Source of the DNA: JBEBSD01 sp040394475
GTDB taxonomy: Bacteria > Bacteroidota > Bacteroidia > Cytophagales > Spirosomataceae
Length of the DNA: 25,445 bases
Assembly: GCA_040394475.1 (NCBI GenBank)
Contig: JBEBSD010000085.1
Span: forward strand, 1-25,445
Direction of reading: 5' to 3'
Shown here: piece after piece, positions 16,000-24,259 of the stretch
Layout of the letters: every line of letters begins with the position of its first letter
Numbering within the stretch: the first letter of the stretch is position 1
Position numbers and translations under genes: made by a program
The notes under the pieces: model-generated
The model's database searches: none
What the model saw: only the letters and a program-made list of their open reading frames with translations
Told to the model about the DNA's origin: nothing

Positions 16000-16022
16000 A
16001 TGGTCTGTGTCCCACAGACCAT
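16000..16022. repeat. Hairpin repeat (family A), solitary copy
   Basis: ATGGTCTGTG (16000-16009) and CACAGACCAT (16013-16022) form a perfect 10-bp stem around TCC. Both stem arms are identical to those inside the two elements at 167-292 and 322-447, and CCCGCC follows in all three. Here the rest of the element is absent. It begins 6 bp after the Sua5/YciO stop and could protect the mRNA end, but has no T-run. Confidence 0.75.
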
Positions 16023-16134
16023 TTTGGATACCCGCCGGAAAACAGAGTGGACTGTGAAGATGGACGGTGAAGACCCCGTCCAAGACAAGACCTAATCCAC
16101 GCTAATTCATTCATTATAAACCATTCAGAGTAAT

Positions 16135-16803
16135 TTGAAAAGCGACAACGACCTGGCCGTTATACTGCCCCTGCATTACCTTCCCAACCTGGAATATTTT
16201 GCCTGTCTGCAGCAGTTCGATACCGTTTGGATCGAATCATGCGAAAATTATACACGGCAGACCCTCCGTAACAGGTGCTATGTACTGACCGCCAACGGAG
16301 TTGCCGGGTTGAGCGTGCCGGTTCTTAAACAAGCGCCCAAAATGCTGGTGCGGGATGTGCGGATAGATTACGGGCAGGACTGGTTAAAACGGCACTGGGG
16401 CTGCCTCGTCGCTGCTTACGCAAAGTCTCCTTTTTTTGAGTATTATGCCCCTGATTTTAAGGCGGTTTTTGATTCCAAACCTGTTTTCCTGTTCGACCTG
16501 AACGAACGCTTCCTGACATTATGTCTGAAATTGTTGAAAAGTAGAAAAGAGTTAAAGTACAATTTGTCATATCAAAAGGAAGTAAATTTTCCGGTTTTTG
16601 ATGCGAGAAGTTGCATAACTGATAAAAAGGGTGTAAATACGTATTCGTTTTATCAGGAATACCCTTACTATCAAACCTTCGGGAATGATTTTGTTAGAAA
16701 CCTCAGTATTGTCGACCTTTTATTCAATCTGGGGCCTCAGGGGCCGGAAGTCCTGATGAAATCCGTAAAAAAACTATCTCCTGAGGATTTGAACGAAGCG
16801 TAA
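16135..16803 (+). CDS. WbqC-family protein
   Basis: This 222-residue protein belongs to the WbqC-like group, as shown by the N-terminal ILPLHYLPNLEYFACL, WIESCENYTRQTLRNRC, LSVPV, the central HWGCLVAAYAKSPFFEYY, and the ending FNLGPQGPEVL. Members occur in polysaccharide clusters, and some have been proposed to act in sugar or N-acyl transfer; in Bacteroidota they are often near housekeeping genes, and the role is not known. The only start consistent with family length is TTG at 16135, because an in-frame stop lies six codons upstream and the next ATG would remove the conserved N-terminus. ClpC follows after 127 bp. Confidence 0.85.
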   Translation: MKSDNDLAVILPLHYLPNLEYFACLQQFDTVWIESCENYTRQTLRNRCYVLTANGVAGLSVPVLKQAPKMLVRDVRIDYGQDWLKRHWGCLVAAYAKSPFFEYYAPDFKAVFDSKPVFLFDLNERFLTLCLKLLKSRKELKYNLSYQKEVNFPVFDARSCITDKKGVNTYSFYQEYPYYQTFGNDFVRNLSIVDLLFNLGPQGPEVLMKSVKKLSPEDLNEA

Positions 16804-16899
16804 GAAATATTCGTTAAATCATAAAATAGCAGCAGATTGTAAGGAGGTTATCGTAGTAAAGGAACGGAGGGGAACCAGCTGAAACGATAATCCGTTCTG

Positions 16900-16907
16900 T
16901 ATTTTTG
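16900..16907 (+). promoter_or_regulatory. Possible -7 box of clpC
   Basis: TATTTTTG fits TAnnTTTG and lies 23 bp before the clpC ATG. It overlaps a small palindrome (TATTTTTGAAAAATA). No -33 TTG is found at standard distance, so the assignment is weak. No CIRCE-type inverted repeat is seen here. Confidence 0.3.
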
Positions 16908-16930
16908 AAAAATATTAATGAATTCCATCA

Positions 16931-19462
16931 ATGGAAGTTAAATTCTCAAATCGCGTTAAGGAGGTCATATCCATGAGCCGGGAAGAGGCTCTGCGACTGG
17001 GTCATGATTATATCGGAGCCGAACATTTATTGTTGGGTATTATCCGGGAAGGAGAGGGTGTTGCGGTTGCTTTACTGAAGAAACTTGGAATTTCTCCGGA
17101 TGAAATCCGGCAGAATATAGAGCATGCTACCAGGGGAGCAGCTACAACGAATGTAAAAAACCTGCACAGCATTCCGTTGACCCGTCAATCCGAAAAGGTG
17201 TTAAAAATCACGTATCTGGAGGCTAAAATTTTCAAAAGTCCCCTTATCGGAACGGAGCATTTGTTGCTTTCGATCCTGCGGGATGAAGACAATGTGGCTA
17301 CCCAGGTACTTCACAAACATAACGTTAATTACGAAGTGATAAAGGAAATGCTCGAATATCAATCTTCCGGCACACGTCCGCAAATGGGCTCTGAAACGGA
17401 GGATGGGGATGAAGAAGGCCGGGGCGGTATTTTCGGAGGCTCTTCCACCGGGAAAGAACCGAAAGGTACCGAGAAATCCAGAACACCGGTTCTGGATAAC
17501 TTTGGCCGTGACCTTACCAAACTGGCTGAGGTAGGCAAACTGGATCCGATAGTAGGCCGCGAAAAGGAAATTGAGCGGGTAGCCCAGATCCTGAGCCGTC
17601 GTAAAAAGAACAATCCGATCCTGATCGGTGAACCGGGGGTAGGGAAAACGGCAATCGCCGAAGGACTGGCCTTGCGGATCGTACAGAAAAAAGTCTCCCG
17701 CGTGTTGTTCGGGAAAAGAGTGGTGACACTCGACCTGGCATCGCTGGTGGCAGGGACCAAGTACCGGGGGCAATTCGAAGAGCGGATGAAGGCGGTGATG
17801 AACGAACTGGAGAAATCGCAGGATGTCATCCTGTTCATCGATGAGCTGCATACGATCGTAGGCGCAGGCGGAGCTTCCGGCTCCCTGGATGCTTCCAATA
17901 TGTTTAAACCGGCGCTTGCCCGGGGGGAAATCCAGTGCATCGGCGCGACCACACTGGACGAGTACCGGCAATACATCGAGAAGGACGGCGCCCTGGCGCG
18001 GCGGTTCCAGATGGTGATGGTGGATGCGACTTCTGTGGAAGAAACCATCCAGATCCTGGAAAATATTAAGGATAAATACGAAGAACACCACCATGTCAGC
18101 TATACTTCAGAGGCGCTGCAATCGGCGGTAAAGTTGTCTGAACGTTATATTACAGACCGCTTTCTGCCGGATAAGGCGATTGATGTGATGGATGAAGTGG
18201 GCGCCCGGGTGCATATCAGCAACATCACCGTACCCGATGATATTCTGAAGCTGGAAGAACAGATAGAGAATATCAAACAGGAGAAAAACCGGGTAGTGAA
18301 AAGTCAGAAATATGAAGAAGCGGCACAACTGCGCGATCGTGAGAAGAAGCTCATCGACCAGCTTGACCGTGCGAAAGTGGCCTGGGAAGAGGAAACTAAA
18401 AAGAAACGCTATACCGTCAGCGAGCAAAATGTGGCCGAAGTAGTGGCGATGATGACCGGCATACCGGTTACCAACGTCTCGATGAACGAAGGACACAAGC
18501 TGTTGAAAATGGCGGATGAGCTGAAACGGCGCGTGATCGGACAAGACAAAGCCATCGGAAAGCTGGTGAAAGCAATCCAGCGGACCCGCGTAGGACTGAA
18601 GGATCCTAAAAAGCCAATCGGCTCGTTTATTTTCCTGGGACCTACAGGGGTTGGTAAAACCGAGTTGGCAAAGGTGCTGGCCACCTACCTGTTCGACAAA
18701 GATGACGCGCTGGTCCGGATTGATATGAGTGAGTACATGGAGAAATTCAGTATTTCACGTTTGGTGGGAGCGCCTCCGGGGTACGTAGGATATGAGGAAG
18801 GCGGTCAGCTGACGGAAAAGATCCGGCGGAAACCGTACAGCGTAGTGCTGCTGGATGAGATTGAAAAGGCGCACCCGGATGTGTTTAATATTCTGCTGCA
18901 GGTACTGGACGATGGTATCCTGACCGATGGACTGGGGCGGCGGGTAGATTTCCGGAATACCATTATTATCATGACTTCGAATATCGGAGCACGTGACCTG
19001 AAGGATTTCGGAGCCGGTATCGGATTTACGACCAAAGCCAAATCCGAGAACCAGGATGAAATCATGCGCTCAACGATTCAGAGTGCCTTGCGGAAAGCGT
19101 TTTCGCCCGAATTTCTGAACCGTCTGGATGACGTAATCGTGTTCAATGCCCTTGAACGGGAAGACCTCCATCGGATCATCGATATCTCCCTGGGTAAATT
19201 ATTTGGCCGGGTGAAGGGCCTCGGCTATGACATAGAGCTTACCTTGACAGCGAAAGACTTCCTGTCTGCCAAAGGATACGACCCGCAATACGGCGCCCGT
19301 CCGCTGAACCGCGCGATCCAGAAATACCTGGAGGACCCGATCGCAGAAGAGATTCTGAAAGGAGACCTGAAGGAAGGAGATGTGCTGATTGCGGATCATG
19401 ACGGCACAAGCGAACAGCTCTCGATCGAGGTGCGTAATAAGCAAGAAGAAGTGACGAATTAG
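16931..19462 (+). CDS. clpC: ClpC, ATP-dependent Clp protease ATP-binding subunit
   Basis: This 843-residue AAA+ unfoldase has two Clp_N repeats (residues 1-145), a first ATPase ring domain with Walker A GEPGVGKT (233-240) and Walker B VILFIDE, a UVR-type coiled coil (about 435-480), a second ATPase domain with Walker A GPTGVGKT (570-577) and VVLLDEIEKAHPD, and a D2-small domain to the end. The IGF tripeptide at 697-699 is of the kind that docks onto ClpP. It unfolds substrates for ClpP and usually works with adaptor proteins. The ATG at 16931 gives a complete N-domain. It ends at a very strong terminator. Confidence 0.96.
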   Translation: MEVKFSNRVKEVISMSREEALRLGHDYIGAEHLLLGIIREGEGVAVALLKKLGISPDEIRQNIEHATRGAATTNVKNLHSIPLTRQSEKVLKITYLEAKIFKSPLIGTEHLLLSILRDEDNVATQVLHKHNVNYEVIKEMLEYQSSGTRPQMGSETEDGDEEGRGGIFGGSSTGKEPKGTEKSRTPVLDNFGRDLTKLAEVGKLDPIVGREKEIERVAQILSRRKKNNPILIGEPGVGKTAIAEGLALRIVQKKVSRVLFGKRVVTLDLASLVAGTKYRGQFEERMKAVMNELEKSQDVILFIDELHTIVGAGGASGSLDASNMFKPALARGEIQCIGATTLDEYRQYIEKDGALARRFQMVMVDATSVEETIQILENIKDKYEEHHHVSYTSEALQSAVKLSERYITDRFLPDKAIDVMDEVGARVHISNITVPDDILKLEEQIENIKQEKNRVVKSQKYEEAAQLRDREKKLIDQLDRAKVAWEEETKKKRYTVSEQNVAEVVAMMTGIPVTNVSMNEGHKLLKMADELKRRVIGQDKAIGKLVKAIQRTRVGLKDPKKPIGSFIFLGPTGVGKTELAKVLATYLFDKDDALVRIDMSEYMEKFSISRLVGAPPGYVGYEEGGQLTEKIRRKPYSVVLLDEIEKAHPDVFNILLQVLDDGILTDGLGRRVDFRNTIIIMTSNIGARDLKDFGAGIGFTTKAKSENQDEIMRSTIQSALRKAFSPEFLNRLDDVIVFNALEREDLHRIIDISLGKLFGRVKGLGYDIELTLTAKDFLSAKGYDPQYGARPLNRAIQKYLEDPIAEEILKGDLKEGDVLIADHDGTSEQLSIEVRNKQEEVTN

Positions 19463-19471
19463 GGCCGAATG

Positions 19472-19535
19472 AGCCCCTTATAAAAAAACGGACTGCCTTT
19501 TCAGGCAGTCCGTTTTTTTATAAGGGGCTTTTTTG
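19472..19535. terminator. Perfect 27-bp bidirectional terminator
   Basis: The arms 19472-19498 and 19503-19529 are exactly complementary over 27 bp around the loop TTTC. The plus strand continues with a T-run, and internal runs of seven A and seven T give U-tracts in both directions. It separates clpC from the convergent Lys/Ala-rich gene, whose stop is at 19540, and should serve both. Confidence 0.9.
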
Positions 19536-19539
19536 CCGT

Positions 19540-19953
19540 TCAGGCTTGATTGTTTTTGTCGGGCGCCGCCTTTCCGGTGGCTGGTGCTTTACTGGGGGCC
19601 TGTCGTGTGCGCGAGGCGGCTCTCCGCACAACAGGGGTCACAGGGACCGCCGGCGTTTCAACAACGGGGACTGCGGCTTCGGTAAGAGGCGGGGGCAACG
19701 GGATCGCCTCATTAACCACTTTCTCTTTTTTACTTGTCTTTAAGGCAGCTTTCGCTTTTTTTTCTGCTTTTTTAGCTTCCCTGGCCTTTTCTTTTTCCAG
19801 GTTTTTGGCAAGTTTCGCTACTTTGTTGCCGAGCTTTTCGGCAGCCTTGGAAATAGCTTTATTGATTTTTTTGGATTTGACTCCAATCTCATCAATTTTG
19901 GATTCCAACGTTTTGGAAATCTCCTTCGAAATACTTTTTTTAGTAGAACCCAT
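19540..19953 (-). CDS. Lys/Ala-rich basic protein
   Basis: This 137-residue protein has no recognised enzymatic domain. Residues about 1-80 are rich in Lys, Ala and Glu with few helix breakers (ISKAAEKLGNKVAKLAKNLEKEKAREAKKAEKKAK contains heptad-like spacing), so a long basic helix or coiled coil is expected. Residues about 83-137 are rich in Pro, Ala, Val and Arg and are probably disordered. The overall look is like bacterial histone H1-like or other nucleic-acid-binding tails, which is an inference. It has no signal peptide. It is 79 bp downstream of the SpoU methyltransferase gene on the same strand. Confidence 0.75.
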   Translation of the reverse strand: MGSTKKSISKEISKTLESKIDEIGVKSKKINKAISKAAEKLGNKVAKLAKNLEKEKAREAKKAEKKAKAALKTSKKEKVVNEAIPLPPPLTEAAVPVVETPAVPVTPVVRRAASRTRQAPSKAPATGKAAPDKNNQA

Positions 19954-20032
19954 TTAGATGGATGGTTTAGTTACATGTATTGATGCCAATCACAATAAAT
20001 GCATTAATCGGGTAGGATTCAAAAAAAAGCTG

Positions 20033-20569
20033 TTAAATTTTTGTTAAGTATGGCATCGCAAAATGCCAGAGGACGATTCCGGCCGCTATGGAGACATTGA
20101 GTGAATGCTTGGTGCCGAACTGGGGGATTTCAATGGCGCCGTCTATCTGCCGCATTACAGCTTCATCCACGCCGTTTACTTCGTTACCGAATACCAGGGC
20201 ATAGCGTTGTCCGGATACTACCGGAAACGTTTCGAGTGAGATGCTCCGTTCGGCCTGTTCCACGGCCAATACCCGGTAGCCGGTTGTTTGGAGCGCGTGT
20301 ACGGCTTCCACCGTATCATTCACCTGTTCCCAGGCCATCGAAAGCTCCGCTCCCAGTGCGCTGCGAGTGATTTCCCGGTGCGGGGGACAGGGAGTATAGC
20401 CGCAGAGGTACAGTTTTTCAATGCGAAAAGCGTCGCAGGTCCGGAAGAAAGAACCGACGTTATTCATACTGCGTAGATTGTCCAGGACGATACAAACAGG
20501 AAGCTTATCAGCTTCTTTAAATTCTTCAACAGAAATGCGGTTAAGTTCCTGGATTGCTAGTTTCTTCAT
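20033..20569 (-). CDS. SpoU/TrmH-family RNA methyltransferase
   Basis: From the ATG at 20569 the protein has 178 residues; an upstream in-frame extension passes through a small GGGAATG tandem repeat and is less likely. The SPOUT motifs are clear: motif 1 N37-V-G-S-F-F-R43, motif 2 LVFGNEVNGVD, and motif 3 IPQFGTKHSLNVSIAAGIVLW. The family forms dimers with a knotted SAM-binding fold and methylates ribose 2'-OH in rRNA or tRNA. The absence of an extra N-terminal domain points to a tRNA-type member, but the target cannot be named. A family B repeat lies between it and the OmpA gene. Confidence 0.92.
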   Translation of the reverse strand: MKKLAIQELNRISVEEFKEADKLPVCIVLDNLRSMNNVGSFFRTCDAFRIEKLYLCGYTPCPPHREITRSALGAELSMAWEQVNDTVEAVHALQTTGYRVLAVEQAERSISLETFPVVSGQRYALVFGNEVNGVDEAVMRQIDGAIEIPQFGTKHSLNVSIAAGIVLWHFAMPYLTKI

Positions 20570-20600
20570 GGGGAATGGGGAATGGGCGGCAATCACTCCG

Positions 20601-20653
20601 GCTCTCCCTCGTCTTCTGACGACGGGAGGGTGAAAGCAGGTCTCCCGACCTGC
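20601..20653. repeat. Double-hairpin intergenic repeat (family B), copy 2
   Basis: The copy contains GCTCTCCCTCGTC (20601-20613), TGACGACGGGAGGGTGA (20617-20633) and the hairpin GCAGGTC-TCCC-GACCTGC (about 20636-20653). It matches the copy at 1146-1212 module by module, with a shorter first loop. Downstream, GGTCAGAGACC around 20678 may be a further related half. It occupies the 177-bp gap between two minus-strand genes. Confidence 0.6.
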
Positions 20654-20746
20654 GTAAGTGTGCGGTATGTTCGCGGGTCAGAGACCCACTGTCTGGAAGC
20701 AGCCCCGCACTACGTTCACCGTCGGAGACGGATATGAGCCGAATAC

Positions 20747-22282
20747 TTACTTTTCCCTAAACCCGGCCGGATAGCTGGACCGTAAGGTGTTCGAAGGCTG
20801 TATTCGGATTTCGACCCGGCGATTGGCCTGCATGCCAGGTGCGGTGTTGTTGCCGGCGACCGGGATCAGTTCGCCGTAATATTCGGTCACGATGCGGCTG
20901 GGGTCATTTAATCCTGACCGGATGAGCTGACGCTTCGCGGCATCCACGCGACGCCGCGACAAAGCGGTGTTGTACCGGTCACTGGCGCGGGCATCGGTAT
21001 GTCCCACAATCACCACGCGGCAGTTGGGGCGGCTGTTCAACAAGGCAACTACTTGGTCGAGAACTTCTTTGGATGTCGGGCGGATGGCTGCCTTGTCGGT
21101 GTCAAATTCAATATTACTGAACAGGGCTTCGCATTCTTCTTTGGGAAGCTGACTGGTGACGGATTCGGTTATGTACTTTTGAAAATCTACCGCAACCCCG
21201 CCACCGGATACGATACTGCCGGCCGGAGTGTCCGGCTCCTTGTCGAACAGGTCTGCCACGCCATCCCCGTCCGAATCGGTATAGAGCCGGGGATCGACCG
21301 GCGCCGGCATGTTGACTTTTGCGATCGAATCGGCGTCCTGCATCGTCGGGTTGTACGGAGGCGGGATCAGTTGGGCCGGGTTGGTATAGCGGAGATGATA
21401 GCGGCCCCTGGAAGCATCAGCGCTGCCTTGCTGTGCCCTGACGGCGTTTTTGCCCAGCTTATACGTTATAGCCAGGGCGCCGAAGGCGTATTTGTCTTGT
21501 TTGGAGTCTCCTTTAAAAAATCCCCATAACCCCGTTTGCCGTTCATAGCTGGTGAGCGATCCGGCGGTGAGGTCTATTTTTTCGGTATTAACCATGTTAT
21601 AGGTAAAGTCCAGGCCAATATCGATCCGGGGAGAAACTTCATAATGAATGGCCAGTCCGACCGGGAATACCCATTCACGGGTGTACACCGAGCCGTTTCT
21701 GTCCCAGGTACCCGCCGTTTTGGAACTCGCGGGCGTATTGGATTCCATCAGCAGATGGTCATCGAACATATCATAGAGGCGGGAATAGAAATACATGATC
21801 CCGAAACCCGCATGGGCGTCTATTTTCCAACGGCTCATTTTGTTGTATCCCATAAGCAGCCGGTTGAGGTTGGCCGTAGCATCCAGTGACGCCTGTATAT
21901 AGGAGGGACTTTTAAAGTAAACATCGTATAGCTGCGGCTGACCATTTTCGCCGGTGGTCGGCTGCCGGGTGCTTAACTCTATATCCTGAACCCCTTTTTT
22001 GGAGCCGGCAAGACTACCGTTGCTAAACGTCAGCTGTGCCCCGAACAGGGGAGACAGCTGTTTATTGACAGAAATTCCCCAGGCCCCGGTCAGCGCTTCT
22101 TTTTCGCCCCTTTTGAAATCGTATTCCCGCAAGTCTCCAAAAAAACGGGTGATACCTCCGTAACCTGTTACAGACCAGGTGTTGAGCTTATTCGGCCCCT
22201 CGTACGTGCGGTTCTGACCGGCCAGCTCAAGCGTGGAGAGTACTACTAAACCTAAAGCGATGTAAACATTCCTGCAATTCAT
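20747..22282 (-). CDS. OmpA-family outer-membrane protein
   Basis: From the ATG at 22282 the protein has 511 residues. It has a signal peptide (MNCRNVYIALGLVVLSTLELAGQ), then about 270 residues of alternating strands with many aromatic ends, consistent with an outer-membrane barrel (WSVTGYGGITRFFGDL; FPVGLAIHYEVSPRIDIGLDFTYN). A TSP3-like calcium loop, DSDGDGVADLFD, precedes the OmpA C-terminal domain (about 395-505) with FDTDKAAIRPTS, VVIVGHTDA and YNTALSRRRVDA, which binds peptidoglycan. Its role is probably cell-envelope anchoring. It starts only 44 bp after the rnpB 3' end. Confidence 0.92.
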   Translation of the reverse strand: MNCRNVYIALGLVVLSTLELAGQNRTYEGPNKLNTWSVTGYGGITRFFGDLREYDFKRGEKEALTGAWGISVNKQLSPLFGAQLTFSNGSLAGSKKGVQDIELSTRQPTTGENGQPQLYDVYFKSPSYIQASLDATANLNRLLMGYNKMSRWKIDAHAGFGIMYFYSRLYDMFDDHLLMESNTPASSKTAGTWDRNGSVYTREWVFPVGLAIHYEVSPRIDIGLDFTYNMVNTEKIDLTAGSLTSYERQTGLWGFFKGDSKQDKYAFGALAITYKLGKNAVRAQQGSADASRGRYHLRYTNPAQLIPPPYNPTMQDADSIAKVNMPAPVDPRLYTDSDGDGVADLFDKEPDTPAGSIVSGGGVAVDFQKYITESVTSQLPKEECEALFSNIEFDTDKAAIRPTSKEVLDQVVALLNSRPNCRVVIVGHTDARASDRYNTALSRRRVDAAKRQLIRSGLNDPSRIVTEYYGELIPVAGNNTAPGMQANRRVEIRIQPSNTLRSSYPAGFREK

Positions 22283-22326
22283 GAGTATAAACAATAAATG
22301 TTAATTCCGTATTTCTGATAAAAAAA

Positions 22327-22723
22327 GAAAGAATAAGTCTGTAAGCCGGATTCTGTGATTTGCCTTTCGGCAAACCTCCTATCATTTATCTGGGACTGCG
22401 GTCACCCGCAGCCTCTAACGACCTACCCGTGCCGGTGCGGTGTGGGATACACACCAACAGGAGCGAGCAACCCCTTCCCGGCACCTATTTGGTCTTTCAG
22501 CCCATAAGGTTTACCCTGCCATTGCCGTCACCGGCAACGCGGTGGGCGCTTACTCCACCATTTCACCCTTACCCTGCCGGCGGCAGGGCGGTATCTTTTC
22601 TGTGGCACTGGCTGTCAGCTGCCCGTCACCAGGCAACTGCCTTCCTGTTAGGAAGTATGGCGCTCTTTGCTGTCCGGACTTTCCTCCCCACCGGAGTGAG
22701 GCGATAGGACGACTTATTCTTTC
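22327..22723 (-). ncRNA. rnpB: RNase P RNA, bacterial type A
   Basis: On the minus strand GAAAGAATAAGTC (22723-22711) pairs perfectly with GACTTATTCTTTC (22339-22327) as helix P1. Close to the 5' end is the conserved GAGGAAAGTCCGGACAGC, and close to the 3' end AGAATCCGGCTTACAG; together they form P4 and the catalytic core. The ~397-nt length is normal. This ribozyme removes tRNA 5' leaders together with RnpA. A run of T follows P1, so the end of the gene also works as a terminator. Other hairpins (AGCAGGG with CCCTGCT; GGACT with AGTCC) lie just upstream, 22740-22785. Confidence 0.95.
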
Positions 22724-22791
22724 GTATTGGCAGCAGGGAACGACCCTGCTTTTTTCGGAAAGCAAGGACTTTCAGTCCCGGCAATTCTGTA

Positions 22792-24228
22792 TCAGTAATT
22801 CAGGTTGCGGATATCCAGGTTAACCTCTCCCGTGGCATTCACTACGGTGTAAATATGGGTAGGGGTCAGGTATACTTTATCCGGGGTCGCTTCGTTCAGC
22901 TTCCCATGGAGAAAAATCCCATCGGATACCGGATGGTTGATCAGGGTTTGACGAATGGTTGTCGTGAGGGCATCCAGTTGTTCACCTACCGGAAACACCA
23001 GCGCTTCTTTCATCATCCGCGTAAACCGGGCATGCAGTAACCAGTTAGCAGCCTTGACCAACACATTACGGGTGTCGAGATCATATTCCACATCCCGAAG
23101 CGTTACTAATTTTGTGCCAGGATCATAGTGGGGAATTCCTTTCAGGTACAGATAGCCTCTGAGACTGCCGGTCAGACCGGCTTTGATCACAAGTTGTTCA
23201 TCCTGGCCGAATAAATCGATACTATTGATTTGCAGGTTGTACTTTCCATTGGAAAAAGAGAAGTTTCGTCCCTTAAAATAAGCAGAAGCCATCACAGCGG
23301 CCTCTTCGTAGCTGATAGCGCTGATGAGTCCGATCTGAAAAGAATGAGGTAATTTGTCCACAATTTTCAGGGGCGGAAGTTTTACAGCTACCGAGCGAAC
23401 CGGGGAATGGGACGATACGATGGTTTGGGTATAGCCCCGGATGCCTACCGAAATGGTCACATTATTTCCGTCGGCATACGGAAGTGTAGCCATTACCTGC
23501 TGCGGAGTGTTAAGGAGCCATGTCCGGTATTCTTCGGAGAGGTGAACCGGTTGGTGCGCCATTTCCCAGACGTTCCGGACAGACGAACGGATGTCGAAAC
23601 TTTCAGCCACCTCTTTGTCGATGGCTTTTGTGATTTTGTGGGAGTTCCGGTTGAGATGACGGCTTACGATACTCTTGATGGGAATCGCAAAACCGGCAAC
23701 ACTGATCGACGGGTCGGTAAGCCAGTCGTAGCTATCGACCCGCGTATTGGTGATCAGCTGCCAGTCGGCGGAGAAAGTAACCTCGCTGATGAGCCGTACA
23801 CGGAGGGAAAACGAGGTATCCTTGTACCCGGAAAGGGTCACTCCCAGTGGGCTGAATTTATAACCTGTACTCACCCAGACTTTCAGCGGGACTTCAAACA
23901 GAAAATGATTGTCACGGGCTTCCACACGAATGTCGTCGAGTTTCCAGACTTTTGCTTTCAGATTATCCTGCCCGTCGTCATCGTAGCTTTTATCCTCATA
24001 GAGGAGTCCGGTCAACTGCTTATTGAGTTGCTTTTCAAGCTCACTAACCGGTAGCCGGGCGGTGATGGTAAGCACAGAGGCATATTTTTCATTCGTGATA
24101 TCCATATTGGAATAGCGATAACTGGCTTGCGGGGCCTGGATGGATGGGATGGTCTGGGACAAGAGCGGATGTCCGATACCAACAAGGCATAAGCACCCCA
24201 ATAGTAATAGTTGCTGGAGCGGCGGCAT
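22792..24228 (-). CDS. DUF4403 exported protein
   Basis: This 478-residue protein starts with a hydrophobic signal segment (PPLQQLLLLGCLCLVGIGH, possibly cleaved near LLSQ). The body matches the DUF4403 family: LTITARLPVSELEKQLNKQL near the N-terminus, VPLKVWVSTGYKF, the central region AGFAIPIKSIVSRHL, and the ending KLNEATPDKVYLTP. The family is envelope-associated and of unknown function. A cysteine at residue 12 could be a lipoprotein site, but the context is not a clear lipobox. The upstream gene ends 31 bp away on the same strand, suggesting an operon with the DUF2027-Smr gene. Confidence 0.85.
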   Translation of the reverse strand: MPPLQQLLLLGCLCLVGIGHPLLSQTIPSIQAPQASYRYSNMDITNEKYASVLTITARLPVSELEKQLNKQLTGLLYEDKSYDDDGQDNLKAKVWKLDDIRVEARDNHFLFEVPLKVWVSTGYKFSPLGVTLSGYKDTSFSLRVRLISEVTFSADWQLITNTRVDSYDWLTDPSISVAGFAIPIKSIVSRHLNRNSHKITKAIDKEVAESFDIRSSVRNVWEMAHQPVHLSEEYRTWLLNTPQQVMATLPYADGNNVTISVGIRGYTQTIVSSHSPVRSVAVKLPPLKIVDKLPHSFQIGLISAISYEEAAVMASAYFKGRNFSFSNGKYNLQINSIDLFGQDEQLVIKAGLTGSLRGYLYLKGIPHYDPGTKLVTLRDVEYDLDTRNVLVKAANWLLHARFTRMMKEALVFPVGEQLDALTTTIRQTLINHPVSDGIFLHGKLNEATPDKVYLTPTHIYTVVNATGEVNLDIRNLNY

Positions 24229-24259
24229 TGCTTGTGCAATCGTTCAGAAAGTGGGACGG

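Noticed and set aside
17201..18094. Long reading frame opposite clpC
   Set aside because: The protein is low in recognisable features and the opposite strand encodes the conserved ClpC domains; it reflects codon bias.
22283..22326. Separate promoter for the OmpA gene
   Set aside because: No TAnnTTTG box is visible in the 44 bp between rnpB and the start codon; the promoter may overlap rnpB, but I cannot place it.
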